Translations under genes and position numbers: made by a program
Shown: positions 1 to 5,378 of the stretch, piece after piece
Position numbering within the stretch: position 1 is the stretch's first letter
Layout of the letters: the number at the start of each line of letters is the position of its first letter
Source: UBA349 sp964444115
GTDB lineage: Archaea; Methanobacteriota; Methanobacteria; Methanobacteriales; Methanobacteriaceae
Direction: 5' to 3'
Length of the DNA: 5,378 nt
Assembly: GCA_964444115.1 (NCBI GenBank)
Contig: CAYUFT010000116.1
Span: 1-5,378 of the forward strand
The notes under the pieces: generated by a model
Seen by the model: only the letters and a program-made list of their open reading frames with translations
What the model was told of the DNA's origin: nothing
Database searches by the model: none

Positions 1-6
1 ATATTT

Positions 7-27
7 AAAATTTTTGATAAAAATTTT
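7..27 (-). terminator. possible terminator after the ArcS-like gene (A/T inverted repeat)
   Basis: A perfect 9-bp inverted repeat (AAAATTTTT, spacer GAT, AAAAATTTT) lies about 40 bases past the ArcS-like stop codon. On the minus strand it supplies T runs of five on both arms. It contains no G-C pair in the stem, and in DNA this AT-rich such a repeat can occur by chance. Confidence 0.25.
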
Positions 28-66
28 TAAGTAAATATAAAATAAGGTATTTAATGGTGTTTAAGG

Positions 67-975
67 TTATTTAACTCGGTGTCTTACACGCACGGCCACA
101 CCATTTGATGCTTTAACCATTTCTTCACCATTTAAAACAGCTTTACCGACTCCCACTACATTTCCTTTGTTAAGAATGATTACTTCATCTTTGGGGACTA
201 TGTTCTGGTCTGCATCAAGGACTCCTGGAGCAAATAATGTATTAGTTTTCAGATCAAATTCAATATTAACCCATTTAACCCCTATTTCAGACAAAATGCG
301 CCCACCTGCAAGACTCAATGAATACACTCCATTATCCATTAATAGGGCAGCAATCTGTTCGCTGTTATGGAATATTCTTTTGTGATAACGTCCTTTCACA
401 TGACAGTAATCAGGTATGAGTGCTTCACCGCCGGGACCAAATTGATATATGGCCAGTGATCTTAATCCATTTAGAAGCTTTTCACGTGCTGGAATTTTCC
501 GGTATTTTTTAATATGGTCTTTAAGATTTTGCATTGATTCATGTGATATGGGGCGCCCATCTTCACAGGTAAACACGCAATCATCCAAGTATTCTTCGCA
601 CACCTCTCGGTATCCTCCGGCAACATGAGCTAAAACTTCTTTATCTCCCACATAATCTCTTAAAACTTCACCAACAACTTTTATTTCTTCATTAGACCAA
701 TCGCCTGTTGTGGAAACATCGTAAGATTGTATGGGAAAAGTTTTTTCCATCTCTCGAGGACAAATACCAAATGGGGATGTTAATATAACTTCCTGAATAC
801 GTTTACTTACTTTCATAAAAATTTGATGGGATTTGGAGTTGGAATAAGGTTTTCTCATACTGCACGGGAGAATAACTACAGCTTCTCCCAGAGGTTTTAA
901 TAAACCCATTCTATTTCTCCATCTAACGGCTTCAGGCCTGTAAAGTGACTCTTCACTGGAACATAGAACTTTCAT
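67..975 (-). CDS. arcS: ArcS-like archaeosine synthase, short form (core domain plus PUA)
   Basis: This 302-residue protein carries the ArcS signature PC-x3-KPY-x2-S-x2-H, seen as P37-C38 through K42-P43-Y44, S47 and H50. It is preceded by the family-like stretch SLYRPEAVRWRNR (10-22) and followed by TSPFGICPRE (66-75) and YDVSTTGDW (85-93). Residues about 185-225 resemble the C2 domain that precedes PUA in archaeal tRNA-guanine transglycosylases, and about 226-302 form a PUA RNA-binding domain. In the known pathway ArcS attaches lysine to preQ0 at position 15 of tRNA, and the radical SAM protein RaSEA finishes archaeosine. Full-length ArcS proteins usually also have an N-terminal TGT-like half of roughly 300 residues, which is absent here. 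The ATG at 975 is firm: an in-frame TGA lies only a few bases upstream (984-982) and a purine-rich AGAAGATGAT precedes the start. Either this is a natural short ArcS, or another gene supplies the missing half. The family is fairly certain; full synthase activity of this form is inferred. Confidence 0.8.
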   Translation of the reverse strand: MKVLCSSEESLYRPEAVRWRNRMGLLKPLGEAVVILPCSMRKPYSNSKSHQIFMKVSKRIQEVILTSPFGICPREMEKTFPIQSYDVSTTGDWSNEEIKVVGEVLRDYVGDKEVLAHVAGGYREVCEEYLDDCVFTCEDGRPISHESMQNLKDHIKKYRKIPAREKLLNGLRSLAIYQFGPGGEALIPDYCHVKGRYHKRIFHNSEQIAALLMDNGVYSLSLAGGRILSEIGVKWVNIEFDLKTNTLFAPGVLDADQNIVPKDEVIILNKGNVVGVGKAVLNGEEMVKASNGVAVRVRHRVK

Positions 976-1071
976 TTTAAATCATCTTCTAATAAGAACT
1001 TATAATTTAATTATTTCAATTATTGTTAATTAATTCTTATTTATTTTTCATTATGCTTAATTATTATTCTA

Positions 1072-1171
1072 NNNNNNNNNNNNNNNNNNNNNNNNNNNNN
1101 NNNNNNNNNNNNNNNNNNNNNNNNNNNNNNNNNNNNNNNNNNNNNNNNNNNNNNNNNNNNNNNNNNNNNNN
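1072..1171. other. assembly gap, 100 N
   Basis: There are exactly 100 consecutive undetermined bases. A round 100 is the usual placeholder for a scaffold gap of unknown length. It cuts the FMN-domain gene after ALGADA. The family normally continues for roughly another hundred residues (established knowledge of the family, approximate), which would need about 300 bases, more than the gap shows. The true distance between the two sides is therefore probably larger than drawn, and further genes could be missing here. Confidence 0.95.
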
Positions 1172-2377
1172 TGCATCAGCCCCTAATGCTAAGCATTTGG
1201 CCATGTCTGCTGAGGTTCTTAAGCCTCCTCCGGCAATTAAAGTAACTTTATTTTTGGCCATGATTTCTTGGTTGGAATTTTCTCCTTGATTTTCCAGCTT
1301 ATTTAAAATCCGCGCAGCTCTGGGCAATGCAGCAATAAGGGGTAAGCCTACATTTTCCCGCACAAAAGATTCAGTAGCTCCAGTACCTCCTCCAAAACCA
1401 TCTATAGATATAAAATCGACTCCCGCTTCAAATAGAATTTTTATATCTTCTTCGATATTCCCACAACCAATTTTGGCTCCGACGGGAACTCCATGAGTTA
1501 TTTTTTTAATCCATTTAATCTTATCCTTAATTTCACCGGGAGTTTTCATGTCTGGATGATGTGCTGGCGAATAAGCTCCTTCACCTTTTTTAAGGTTTCT
1601 TACTTGACCCACTTCAGGATTAATTTTGTCTGATGGTAAGTAACTACCTTTCCCAGGATATGCTCCCTGCCCAAATCTTATTTCAACCGCTGAAGCTTTT
1701 TTTAATATTTTTTCAGTCAAACCAAAACGTCCAGTTGAATATTGGACTATTAATTGTGAAGATGCCACTTCCATTTCTTCGTTGGTGACACCTCCTTCTC
1801 CAGAATTAAATCCAATATTAAGATTTTTAGCAGCATGTGAAATCACTGTCCTGGTTTTTCCAGAAACAGCACCATAACTCATACCAGAAATTAATATTGG
1901 AGAACTAAGATGAAGGGGTTTTTTGGCGTTTGGACCAATTGAAATATTTATTTTAACATTCTGTTCTTTATTAAATGGTATTTTACTAATTTGTGCCGGG
2001 ATAAAATGAAAATCATCAAAAGAAAATGGCAACTTTTTAGGAGATCCCATGGAACGAACTACACTTTTTCCAGTTTCGGCCATAGTTTTTATGTCTACCA
2101 TTTTTTGATAAGAAATAGGATCTTCCTCTTTTTTCTTTTTCCGCATTAGAACAAAAGCGTCTCCTAAAAATTCCTTATCACAGAAATAATGTCCTTTTAA
2201 ATTGTATTCAAAATACACGGAACAAGATTTGCATAGACATCCGCCTTCATGGACTTCCAGAAGACTGCTGCCCTTTGAACAATATAAAATTTCTCCTGAG
2301 CATTTATGGGGATAACTGGGGCATTTTTTACATAGGCACTTAATTCTATTTTCTTCAGTGTTAGGTACCTGAATCAT
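1172..2377 (-). CDS. DUF2769 / glutamate-synthase-type FMN-binding protein, C-terminus lost in assembly gap
   Basis: Counting from the ATG at 2377, residues 1-70 are a DUF2769-like domain with nine cysteines (C14, C16, C19, C26, C33, C47, C49, C52, C66). Residues about 110-402 are the FMN-binding TIM barrel of the glutamate synthase large-subunit family (GltB2/GOGAT-like): SGMSYGA (164-170), NSGEGG (191-196), RFGQGAYPGKGSYLP (234-248), SPAHHPDM (270-277), AKIGCG (301-306), IDGFGGGTGA (325-334) and AGGGLRTSADMAK (382-394). Such enzymes use FMN and usually an Fe-S cluster to make glutamate from 2-oxoglutarate, but many family members have unknown substrates. The sequence stops at ALGADA as the 100-N run begins, so the C-terminal part, including the expected Cys-rich Fe-S motif, is not visible. 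The stop at 1064-1066 beyond the gap is probably not the real one. I prefer the ATG at 2377: AGGAGA sits six bases upstream and the family-like start M-x-x-VPxTEEN follows. An in-frame ATG at 2413 with a weaker site (GAAGGAT) would add 12 basic, unconserved-looking residues. No ferredoxin domain or glutaminase domain is seen. Confidence 0.85.
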
Positions 2378-2383
2378 TTTAGA

Positions 2384-2389
2384 TCTCCT
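2384..2389 (-). promoter_or_regulatory. ribosome-binding site favouring the 2377 start of the FMN-domain gene
   Basis: AGGAGA on the minus strand lies six bases before the ATG at 2377. It is a better match and at better spacing than the GAAGGAT before the upstream in-frame ATG at 2413. The conserved-looking protein start also begins at 2377. Confidence 0.6.
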
Positions 2390-2434
2390 GGAATTTTTAT
2401 TACTTGAAAACATTATAATCCTTCTAATAACATT

Positions 2435-2459
2435 AAAAAATTATTATTGAGACAATAAT
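2435..2459 (-). terminator. hairpin plus U6 tract after the rubredoxin-TPP gene (or operator)
   Basis: On the minus strand ATTATTG-TCT-CAATAAT forms a 7-bp stem with a 3-base loop (2459-2443). It is followed two bases later by six T (2440-2435). It lies about 70 bases past the stop codon of the rubredoxin-TPP gene, where a terminator is expected. It also sits just after a possible TATA element (TTAAATAAAT, about 2466-2457) for the next gene, so it could instead be an operator. The stem has only one G-C pair and is weak. Confidence 0.35.
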
Positions 2460-2529
2460 TTATTTAATTTGCTAATAATAGCTAAAATAATTAAATAATA
2501 CTTTAAAATACATTTCATGACTAATAAGA

Positions 2530-4311
2530 TTAGATAAATCTTCTTGGGTCGGTCTGAATATCTACAATTGTTGGCACATCTAATCTAAGGGCTTCTTCAA
2601 CTTTTGGTGGAAGTTCGTCAGGATTGGTGACTTTTATTCCGACTCCACCGCAAATTTCAGCAAATGATGCAAAATCGCAGTTTAGCAGTTCTGTCTGCCA
2701 ATTGGGATAGCCTTCGACTTTTTGTTCTTGTTGAATCATTCCTAATTGGTTATTATTTAATAAAAACACTTTAATGGGCAGATTATATTTGACTGCAGTT
2801 AAAAAATCAGCCATTACCATTGAAAATCCACCATCTCCAGTTATGCAGACTACTTCCTTTTCAGGATATGCAATTTGGGCTGCAAGAGCTGCAGGAAGTC
2901 CAAAACCCATGGTAGCTAATGAGCCGGACATTGCCATTTTCTGACTTTTTTTCATCTGGAAGTTACGGCCAAACCACCATGCATTTTCTCCAACATCCAG
3001 TGTAATTACTCCATTGTTGCTTAATTTATCATTTAAAACTTTCATGATATATTGTGGCCGAATAGGGCTTTTTAAAGAGTCGATTTCATCTTTAATGAGT
3101 TTAGACCATTCTGCTTTTAATAATTTAATTTCTTCTTTATATTCTAAACGATTCTGAAAAACCAATTTATTAAGCAGCGCGGGTAAAATAACAGAACTAT
3201 CTCCTAAAAGGCCTACCTCTACCGAATGTTTTCTCCCAATCATCATGGGGTCTTTATCTATTTGTATGGTTCTTTTAGGGGGGATTTGTGTCATGTCCGA
3301 ATATGAAGAACCAATTACAATTAATAGATCTGAGTTTTTCACTAATTGAGATGCAGAAGTGGATCCAATAGTCCCATGACTACCCACACAAATTTCTTCA
3401 TCTTCATCAACCACTCCTTTTCCTCGGAAAGTGGTAACTATGGGTGCGGTTATTTTTTTAGCCATTTCTAATAAAATATCACCATGACCCATTGCTCCAA
3501 AACCAGCAATAATCACTGGCCTCTGAGCGGAATTTATTATTTCAGCGGCCTCTTCTAATAATTCATTTGCTGGGGAAAGATTTGTTTGGGGTATTTTACC
3601 ATTTAAAGGAATCAATTTAGTCTCATATTTCTGTTTCTGCACGTCATTGGGAATTGAAATATGGGAAACTCCTTTTTTTATTAAAGCCTCTTTAATAGCC
3701 AGAGTCGTTAACAATGTGGTCTGATCTTTGTGAACAATTGGCTTATTAAAAATAGAAACTGGCTCAAAAAATGAATGCTGGTCAATTTCCTGAAAAGAAC
3801 CCGGACCTATAAGCAGCCTTTGTACTTGCCCAGTTATGGCCAAAACTGGAGAATGATCAAGCTTGGCATCATAAAGACCCGTGCTAAGATTGGTGGCTCC
3901 AGGACCCGCTACAGTAAGACATACGGCTACTTTTCCAGTTAATTTTCCGTAGGCTGATGCCATAAATGCTGCGGTTTGTTCGTGTCGAACCTGGTAATAT
4001 TTTAAAGAATCAGAGTCTTTAATACCTTGAAGAACACCCAATGATGATGTTCCAGGAATTCCAAATACGTATTCTACTCCCCATTCTGCCATCTGGTTTA
4101 CCATTACATGTGATACCGTGGAATGTCCTAAATCAGTATCTTCTGAAATACTTTCTTTATTAATGTCATTTTCAGAATCTATGGCTTCAAATGATTCTTT
4201 TGAAGCGTTACAAACGGGACATCTCCAGTCTTCTGGGAGTTCTGAAAATGGAATTTCTTCTATTTCTTCATCATAAATGTAATTGCAAACTGTACAGCGA
4301 TATTTAACCAT
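2530..4311 (-). CDS. rubredoxin-fused thiamine-pyrophosphate flavoenzyme, pyruvate oxidase-like
   Basis: This 593-residue protein is a two-part fusion. Residues 1-42 are a rubredoxin-type Fe(Cys)4 domain: CTVC (C6, C9) and CPVC (C31, C34) with YIYDEE and LPEDW between. A charged linker (about 43-62) leads to a complete TPP enzyme: pyrimidine domain about 63-230 with catalytic Glu E111 in RHEQTAA, GPGATNLSTGL (136-146) and FQEIDQHSFFEP (173-184); central domain about 247-380; and TPP/Mg domain about 432-585 with the motif GDG (492-494) to NNN (519-521). GSLATMGFGLPAA, GDGGFSMVMADFLTAV and VEGYP resemble pyruvate oxidase (PoxB) more than biosynthetic acetolactate synthase, so pyruvate decarboxylation to acetate with electrons passing via FAD is the best guess. 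The substrate is not proven; an acetolactate synthase-like or other 2-oxoacid enzyme remains possible. The rubredoxin may take electrons where bacterial PoxB would use a quinone (inference). The ATG at 4311 is supported by GAGGGGAT just upstream and by the typical rubredoxin start MxKYxC. No membrane segment is seen, so it is presumably cytosolic. Confidence 0.9.
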   Translation of the reverse strand: MVKYRCTVCNYIYDEEIEEIPFSELPEDWRCPVCNASKESFEAIDSENDINKESISEDTDLGHSTVSHVMVNQMAEWGVEYVFGIPGTSSLGVLQGIKDSDSLKYYQVRHEQTAAFMASAYGKLTGKVAVCLTVAGPGATNLSTGLYDAKLDHSPVLAITGQVQRLLIGPGSFQEIDQHSFFEPVSIFNKPIVHKDQTTLLTTLAIKEALIKKGVSHISIPNDVQKQKYETKLIPLNGKIPQTNLSPANELLEEAAEIINSAQRPVIIAGFGAMGHGDILLEMAKKITAPIVTTFRGKGVVDEDEEICVGSHGTIGSTSASQLVKNSDLLIVIGSSYSDMTQIPPKRTIQIDKDPMMIGRKHSVEVGLLGDSSVILPALLNKLVFQNRLEYKEEIKLLKAEWSKLIKDEIDSLKSPIRPQYIMKVLNDKLSNNGVITLDVGENAWWFGRNFQMKKSQKMAMSGSLATMGFGLPAALAAQIAYPEKEVVCITGDGGFSMVMADFLTAVKYNLPIKVFLLNNNQLGMIQQEQKVEGYPNWQTELLNCDFASFAEICGGVGIKVTNPDELPPKVEEALRLDVPTIVDIQTDPRRFI

Positions 4312-4481
4312 TAAATCCCCTCTTGATAAAATGTATAAATATTTATGATTCTTTTAGAATTTATATTATTATAATCAATTAATTATATCAATTCCTAATT
4401 TTTCATAAAAAAAGATTCAAACAATTTTTTCAAATTTTTAATGAATTATAAATATTAAATTATTAATTTGAGTAGTATAAA

Positions 4482-4495
4482 CATATAAATTTACG
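4482..4495 (-). promoter_or_regulatory. candidate archaeal BRE/TATA promoter for the rubredoxin-TPP gene
   Basis: Read on the minus strand, the bases are CGTAAA followed directly by TTTATATG, close to the methanogen arrangement of a purine-rich BRE plus TTTATATA box. Transcription would start about 25 bases downstream, near 4455-4462. That gives the gene starting at 4311 a leader of about 150 nt. The match includes one of the few G/C-containing spots in a nearly pure A/T spacer. A second, weaker A/T box near 4361-4374 would give a leader of about 30 nt and cannot be excluded. Confidence 0.4.
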
Positions 4496-4506
4496 GACCG
4501 ATACTT

Positions 4507-4580
4507 AAAAAAGATTAGATGGATTAATAAAAAGAATAAGAACAAATAAACTGAAATTATCAAAAAATGTATTTAAAAAA
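4507..4580 (-). terminator. U-rich tract terminator region downstream of the HD gene
   Basis: Just past the HD gene stop, the minus strand carries four T runs of five or six bases: 4580-4575, 4567-4562, 4533-4529 and 4512-4507. Archaeal RNA polymerase terminates at such U tracts, often several in series and without a hairpin. No strong stem-loop is seen, so the call rests on the T runs and on position alone. Confidence 0.4.
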
Positions 4581-4584
4581 TAAT

Positions 4585-5085
4585 TTAATTGCTCGATGGG
4601 CATACAATTTCTTTGTGTAATTTTATTAGTCGTTTAATAGATGGATGTTCTTTTCCCATTCTGGATGACCATTTTTCAATTACAAAATCAAGATTAACCT
4701 CTTGATTTCCATGTAGGAGATTATCGGCATGGGCCACAATTTTTTCTTCGAGAGTATGAGGCATAAAATCTTTAGGGGGTAAACCCATTTTAATGGCCTC
4801 TTCTTTGGGGATACCTGCCCCAATGTGACATTCTACAATTCTAATAACTTCTAAAGGATACCCTTCTGATTTTAAAATTTCCGCACCAACAACAGCGTGA
4901 TAAATTCCATCGGTCATACAACGGCCAATATCATGTAGCAATGCCCCTTTTTTCACAAGTTCAATATCTATATCAAATTCTTTTGATAAATTTTCAGATA
5001 GTGAAATTGATTTTAAATTAACCGCTTGAGAATGCCGAATTACCCATTTCGGACAATTCATTTCTTTTAATAGATTTATACTCAA
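4585..5085 (-). CDS. HD-domain protein, TIGR00295-like, predicted phosphohydrolase
   Basis: This 166-residue soluble protein belongs to the HD superfamily of metal-dependent phosphohydrolases and most resembles the archaeal TIGR00295 group. Likely metal ligands are H18 (VIRHS), the H51-D52 doublet in GALLHDIGR, and D121 in AHADN. Extra histidines H63 (IYHAVVGAEIL) and H87 (ECHIGAGI) could complete a two-metal site, as in HD enzymes with the H-HD-H-H-D pattern. EEA-x-x-MGLPPKDFMPHTLEEKIV (95-117) is also typical of the group. The substrate is unknown; members of the superfamily cleave nucleotides, cyclic nucleotides or other phosphoesters. The start is TTG at 5085-5083, not ATG: AAGGTGA lies four bases upstream and an in-frame TAA (5097-5095) closes the frame above it. 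The first internal ATG (residue 9) has no such site. The gene is separated from the rubredoxin-TPP gene by 273 bp, so a shared function is not implied. Confidence 0.85.
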   Translation of the reverse strand: MSINLLKEMNCPKWVIRHSQAVNLKSISLSENLSKEFDIDIELVKKGALLHDIGRCMTDGIYHAVVGAEILKSEGYPLEVIRIVECHIGAGIPKEEAIKMGLPPKDFMPHTLEEKIVAHADNLLHGNQEVNLDFVIEKWSSRMGKEHPSIKRLIKLHKEIVCPSSN

Positions 5086-5089
5086 ATAT

Positions 5090-5096
5090 TCACCTT
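5090..5096 (-). promoter_or_regulatory. ribosome-binding site fixing the TTG start of the HD gene
   Basis: The minus-strand sequence AAGGTGA matches the archaeal Shine-Dalgarno core (complement of the 16S rRNA tail) and lies four bases before TTG at 5085. A stop codon overlaps its upstream edge in the same frame, so TTG is the only sensible start above the internal ATG at residue 9. Confidence 0.75.
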
Positions 5097-5122
5097 AAAA
5101 GATTTTACTATTGAATTTGATT

Positions 5123-5143
5123 TATTAATTAATTTAATTAATA
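5123..5143. repeat. perfect 10-1-10 inverted repeat upstream of the HD gene, possible operator
   Basis: TATTAATTAA, one T, then TTAATTAATA is a perfect inverted repeat starting 38 bases upstream of the TTG start. This is where the TATA box of the HD gene would be expected for a short leader, so a DNA-binding regulator could act there. It is made only of A and T in an A/T-rich spacer, which lowers its weight. Confidence 0.3.
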
Positions 5144-5169
5144 TTAGTGATTATATTCCTTAATTTATT

Positions 5170-5220
5170 AAAAATACAAATTTAATTTATAAATAAATGC
5201 ATAATTATAAAAAATACAAA
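5170..5220. repeat. 11-bp direct repeat spaced 40 bp, in the spacer upstream of the HD gene
   Basis: AAAAATACAAA occurs at 5170-5180 and again at 5210-5220, exactly 40 bp start to start. The rest of the 293-bp spacer (5086-5378) holds no open reading frame worth calling, no RNA gene and no strong hairpin. It would carry the HD gene promoter and perhaps the end of the next gene upstream. Confidence 0.25.
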
Positions 5221-5378
5221 AATGTGAATGGAAATATAAATTTTTAAGATAAAAACAACTATTTAACTGAATGTGTTACGAATGATAATAGTATTAATTA
5301 ATATATACTAATTTAAAATAAGTTATTAATGAATTTTAAAATTAGAATTAAATATTATTAGGAATTTTCAGCCCCAAA

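Noticed and set aside
167..385. 72-codon plus-strand open frame
   Set aside because: It lies entirely antisense to the ArcS-like gene, has no family resemblance and is explained as a shadow of that gene.
1064..1071. Apparent stop of the FMN-domain gene beyond the gap
   Set aside because: The frame across a placeholder gap is arbitrary and the family needs far more residues after ALGADA, so this TAA is not taken as the true end.
1023..1289. 88-codon plus-strand open frame
   Set aside because: It runs through the 100-N gap and is antisense to the well-supported FMN-barrel gene, so its length is an artefact.
2378..2413. Upstream ATG at 2413 as the start of the FMN-domain gene
   Set aside because: It has a weaker ribosome-binding site and adds 12 residues before the family-like M-x-x-VPxTEEN start. 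It is kept only as an alternative.
2414..2529. NrpR-type nitrogen operator (GGAA-N6-TTCC or GGTA-N6-TACC) before the glutamate-synthase-like gene
   Set aside because: Neither pattern occurs in this spacer, so nitrogen control through NrpR is not supported.
2530..4311. Biosynthetic acetolactate synthase (IlvB) assignment
   Set aside because: The PoxB-like motifs around GDGGFSM and VEGYP, the rubredoxin fusion and the absence of an adjacent small regulatory subunit gene argue against a housekeeping IlvB, though the superfamily is shared.
4312..4584. tRNA, small RNA, CRISPR array or mobile-element ends in the spacer
   Set aside because: No cloverleaf, no regularly spaced repeats and no transposase or terminal inverted repeats with meaningful G/C content are visible. 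The short A/T repeats fit background composition.
4585..5061. Internal ATG (residue 9) as the start of the HD protein
   Set aside because: The TTG at 5085 has AAGGTGA at ideal spacing, while no comparable site precedes the internal ATG.

Overview
The window looks like a chromosomal segment of a methanogenic archaeon, most likely order Methanobacteriales (Methanobacterium or a relative). The evidence is very AT-rich DNA with nearly pure A/T intergenic stretches, Shine-Dalgarno sequences of the AGGTGA / AGGAGA type, an archaeosine synthase (ArcS) signature, a TIGR00295-type archaeal HD protein, and a DUF2769 domain. No quinone-, cytochrome- or phage-related gene is present. This assignment is inferred from protein family character, not from a search.

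All four genes lie on the minus strand, so transcription runs from high to low coordinates: (1) 5085-4585, an HD-domain metal-dependent phosphohydrolase-like protein with a TTG start; (2) 4311-2530, a fusion of an N-terminal rubredoxin domain to a thiamine-pyrophosphate flavoenzyme of the pyruvate oxidase / acetolactate synthase superfamily; (3) 2377 (or 2413) down to an assembly gap at 1171, an FMN-barrel glutamate-synthase-like protein with an N-terminal cysteine-rich DUF2769 domain, whose C-terminus is missing; (4) 975-67, a short ArcS-like protein with a C-terminal PUA domain. A run of exactly 100 N (1072-1171) interrupts gene 3 and is probably a placeholder of unknown true length.

The genes are separated by AT-rich spacers of 116 bp or more, apart from the unresolved gene 3/gene 4 junction. 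Each start I examined has its own ribosome-binding site, so this looks like single-gene transcription units rather than a tight operon. The spacers hold candidate promoters, U-tract terminators and a few A/T-only inverted repeats. The best promoter match (BRE plus TATA, 4482-4495) would give the rubredoxin-TPP gene a long leader of about 150 nt.

The most interesting content is the middle pair: two neighbouring flavoenzymes, each with a cysteine-rich N-terminal module (a four-Cys rubredoxin and a nine-Cys DUF2769). This suggests, but does not prove, that both exchange electrons through small metal-centre domains. In a methanogen without quinones, a rubredoxin joined to a pyruvate-oxidase-like enzyme is a reasonable replacement electron acceptor. 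The HD protein and the ArcS-like protein look like unrelated housekeeping neighbours.
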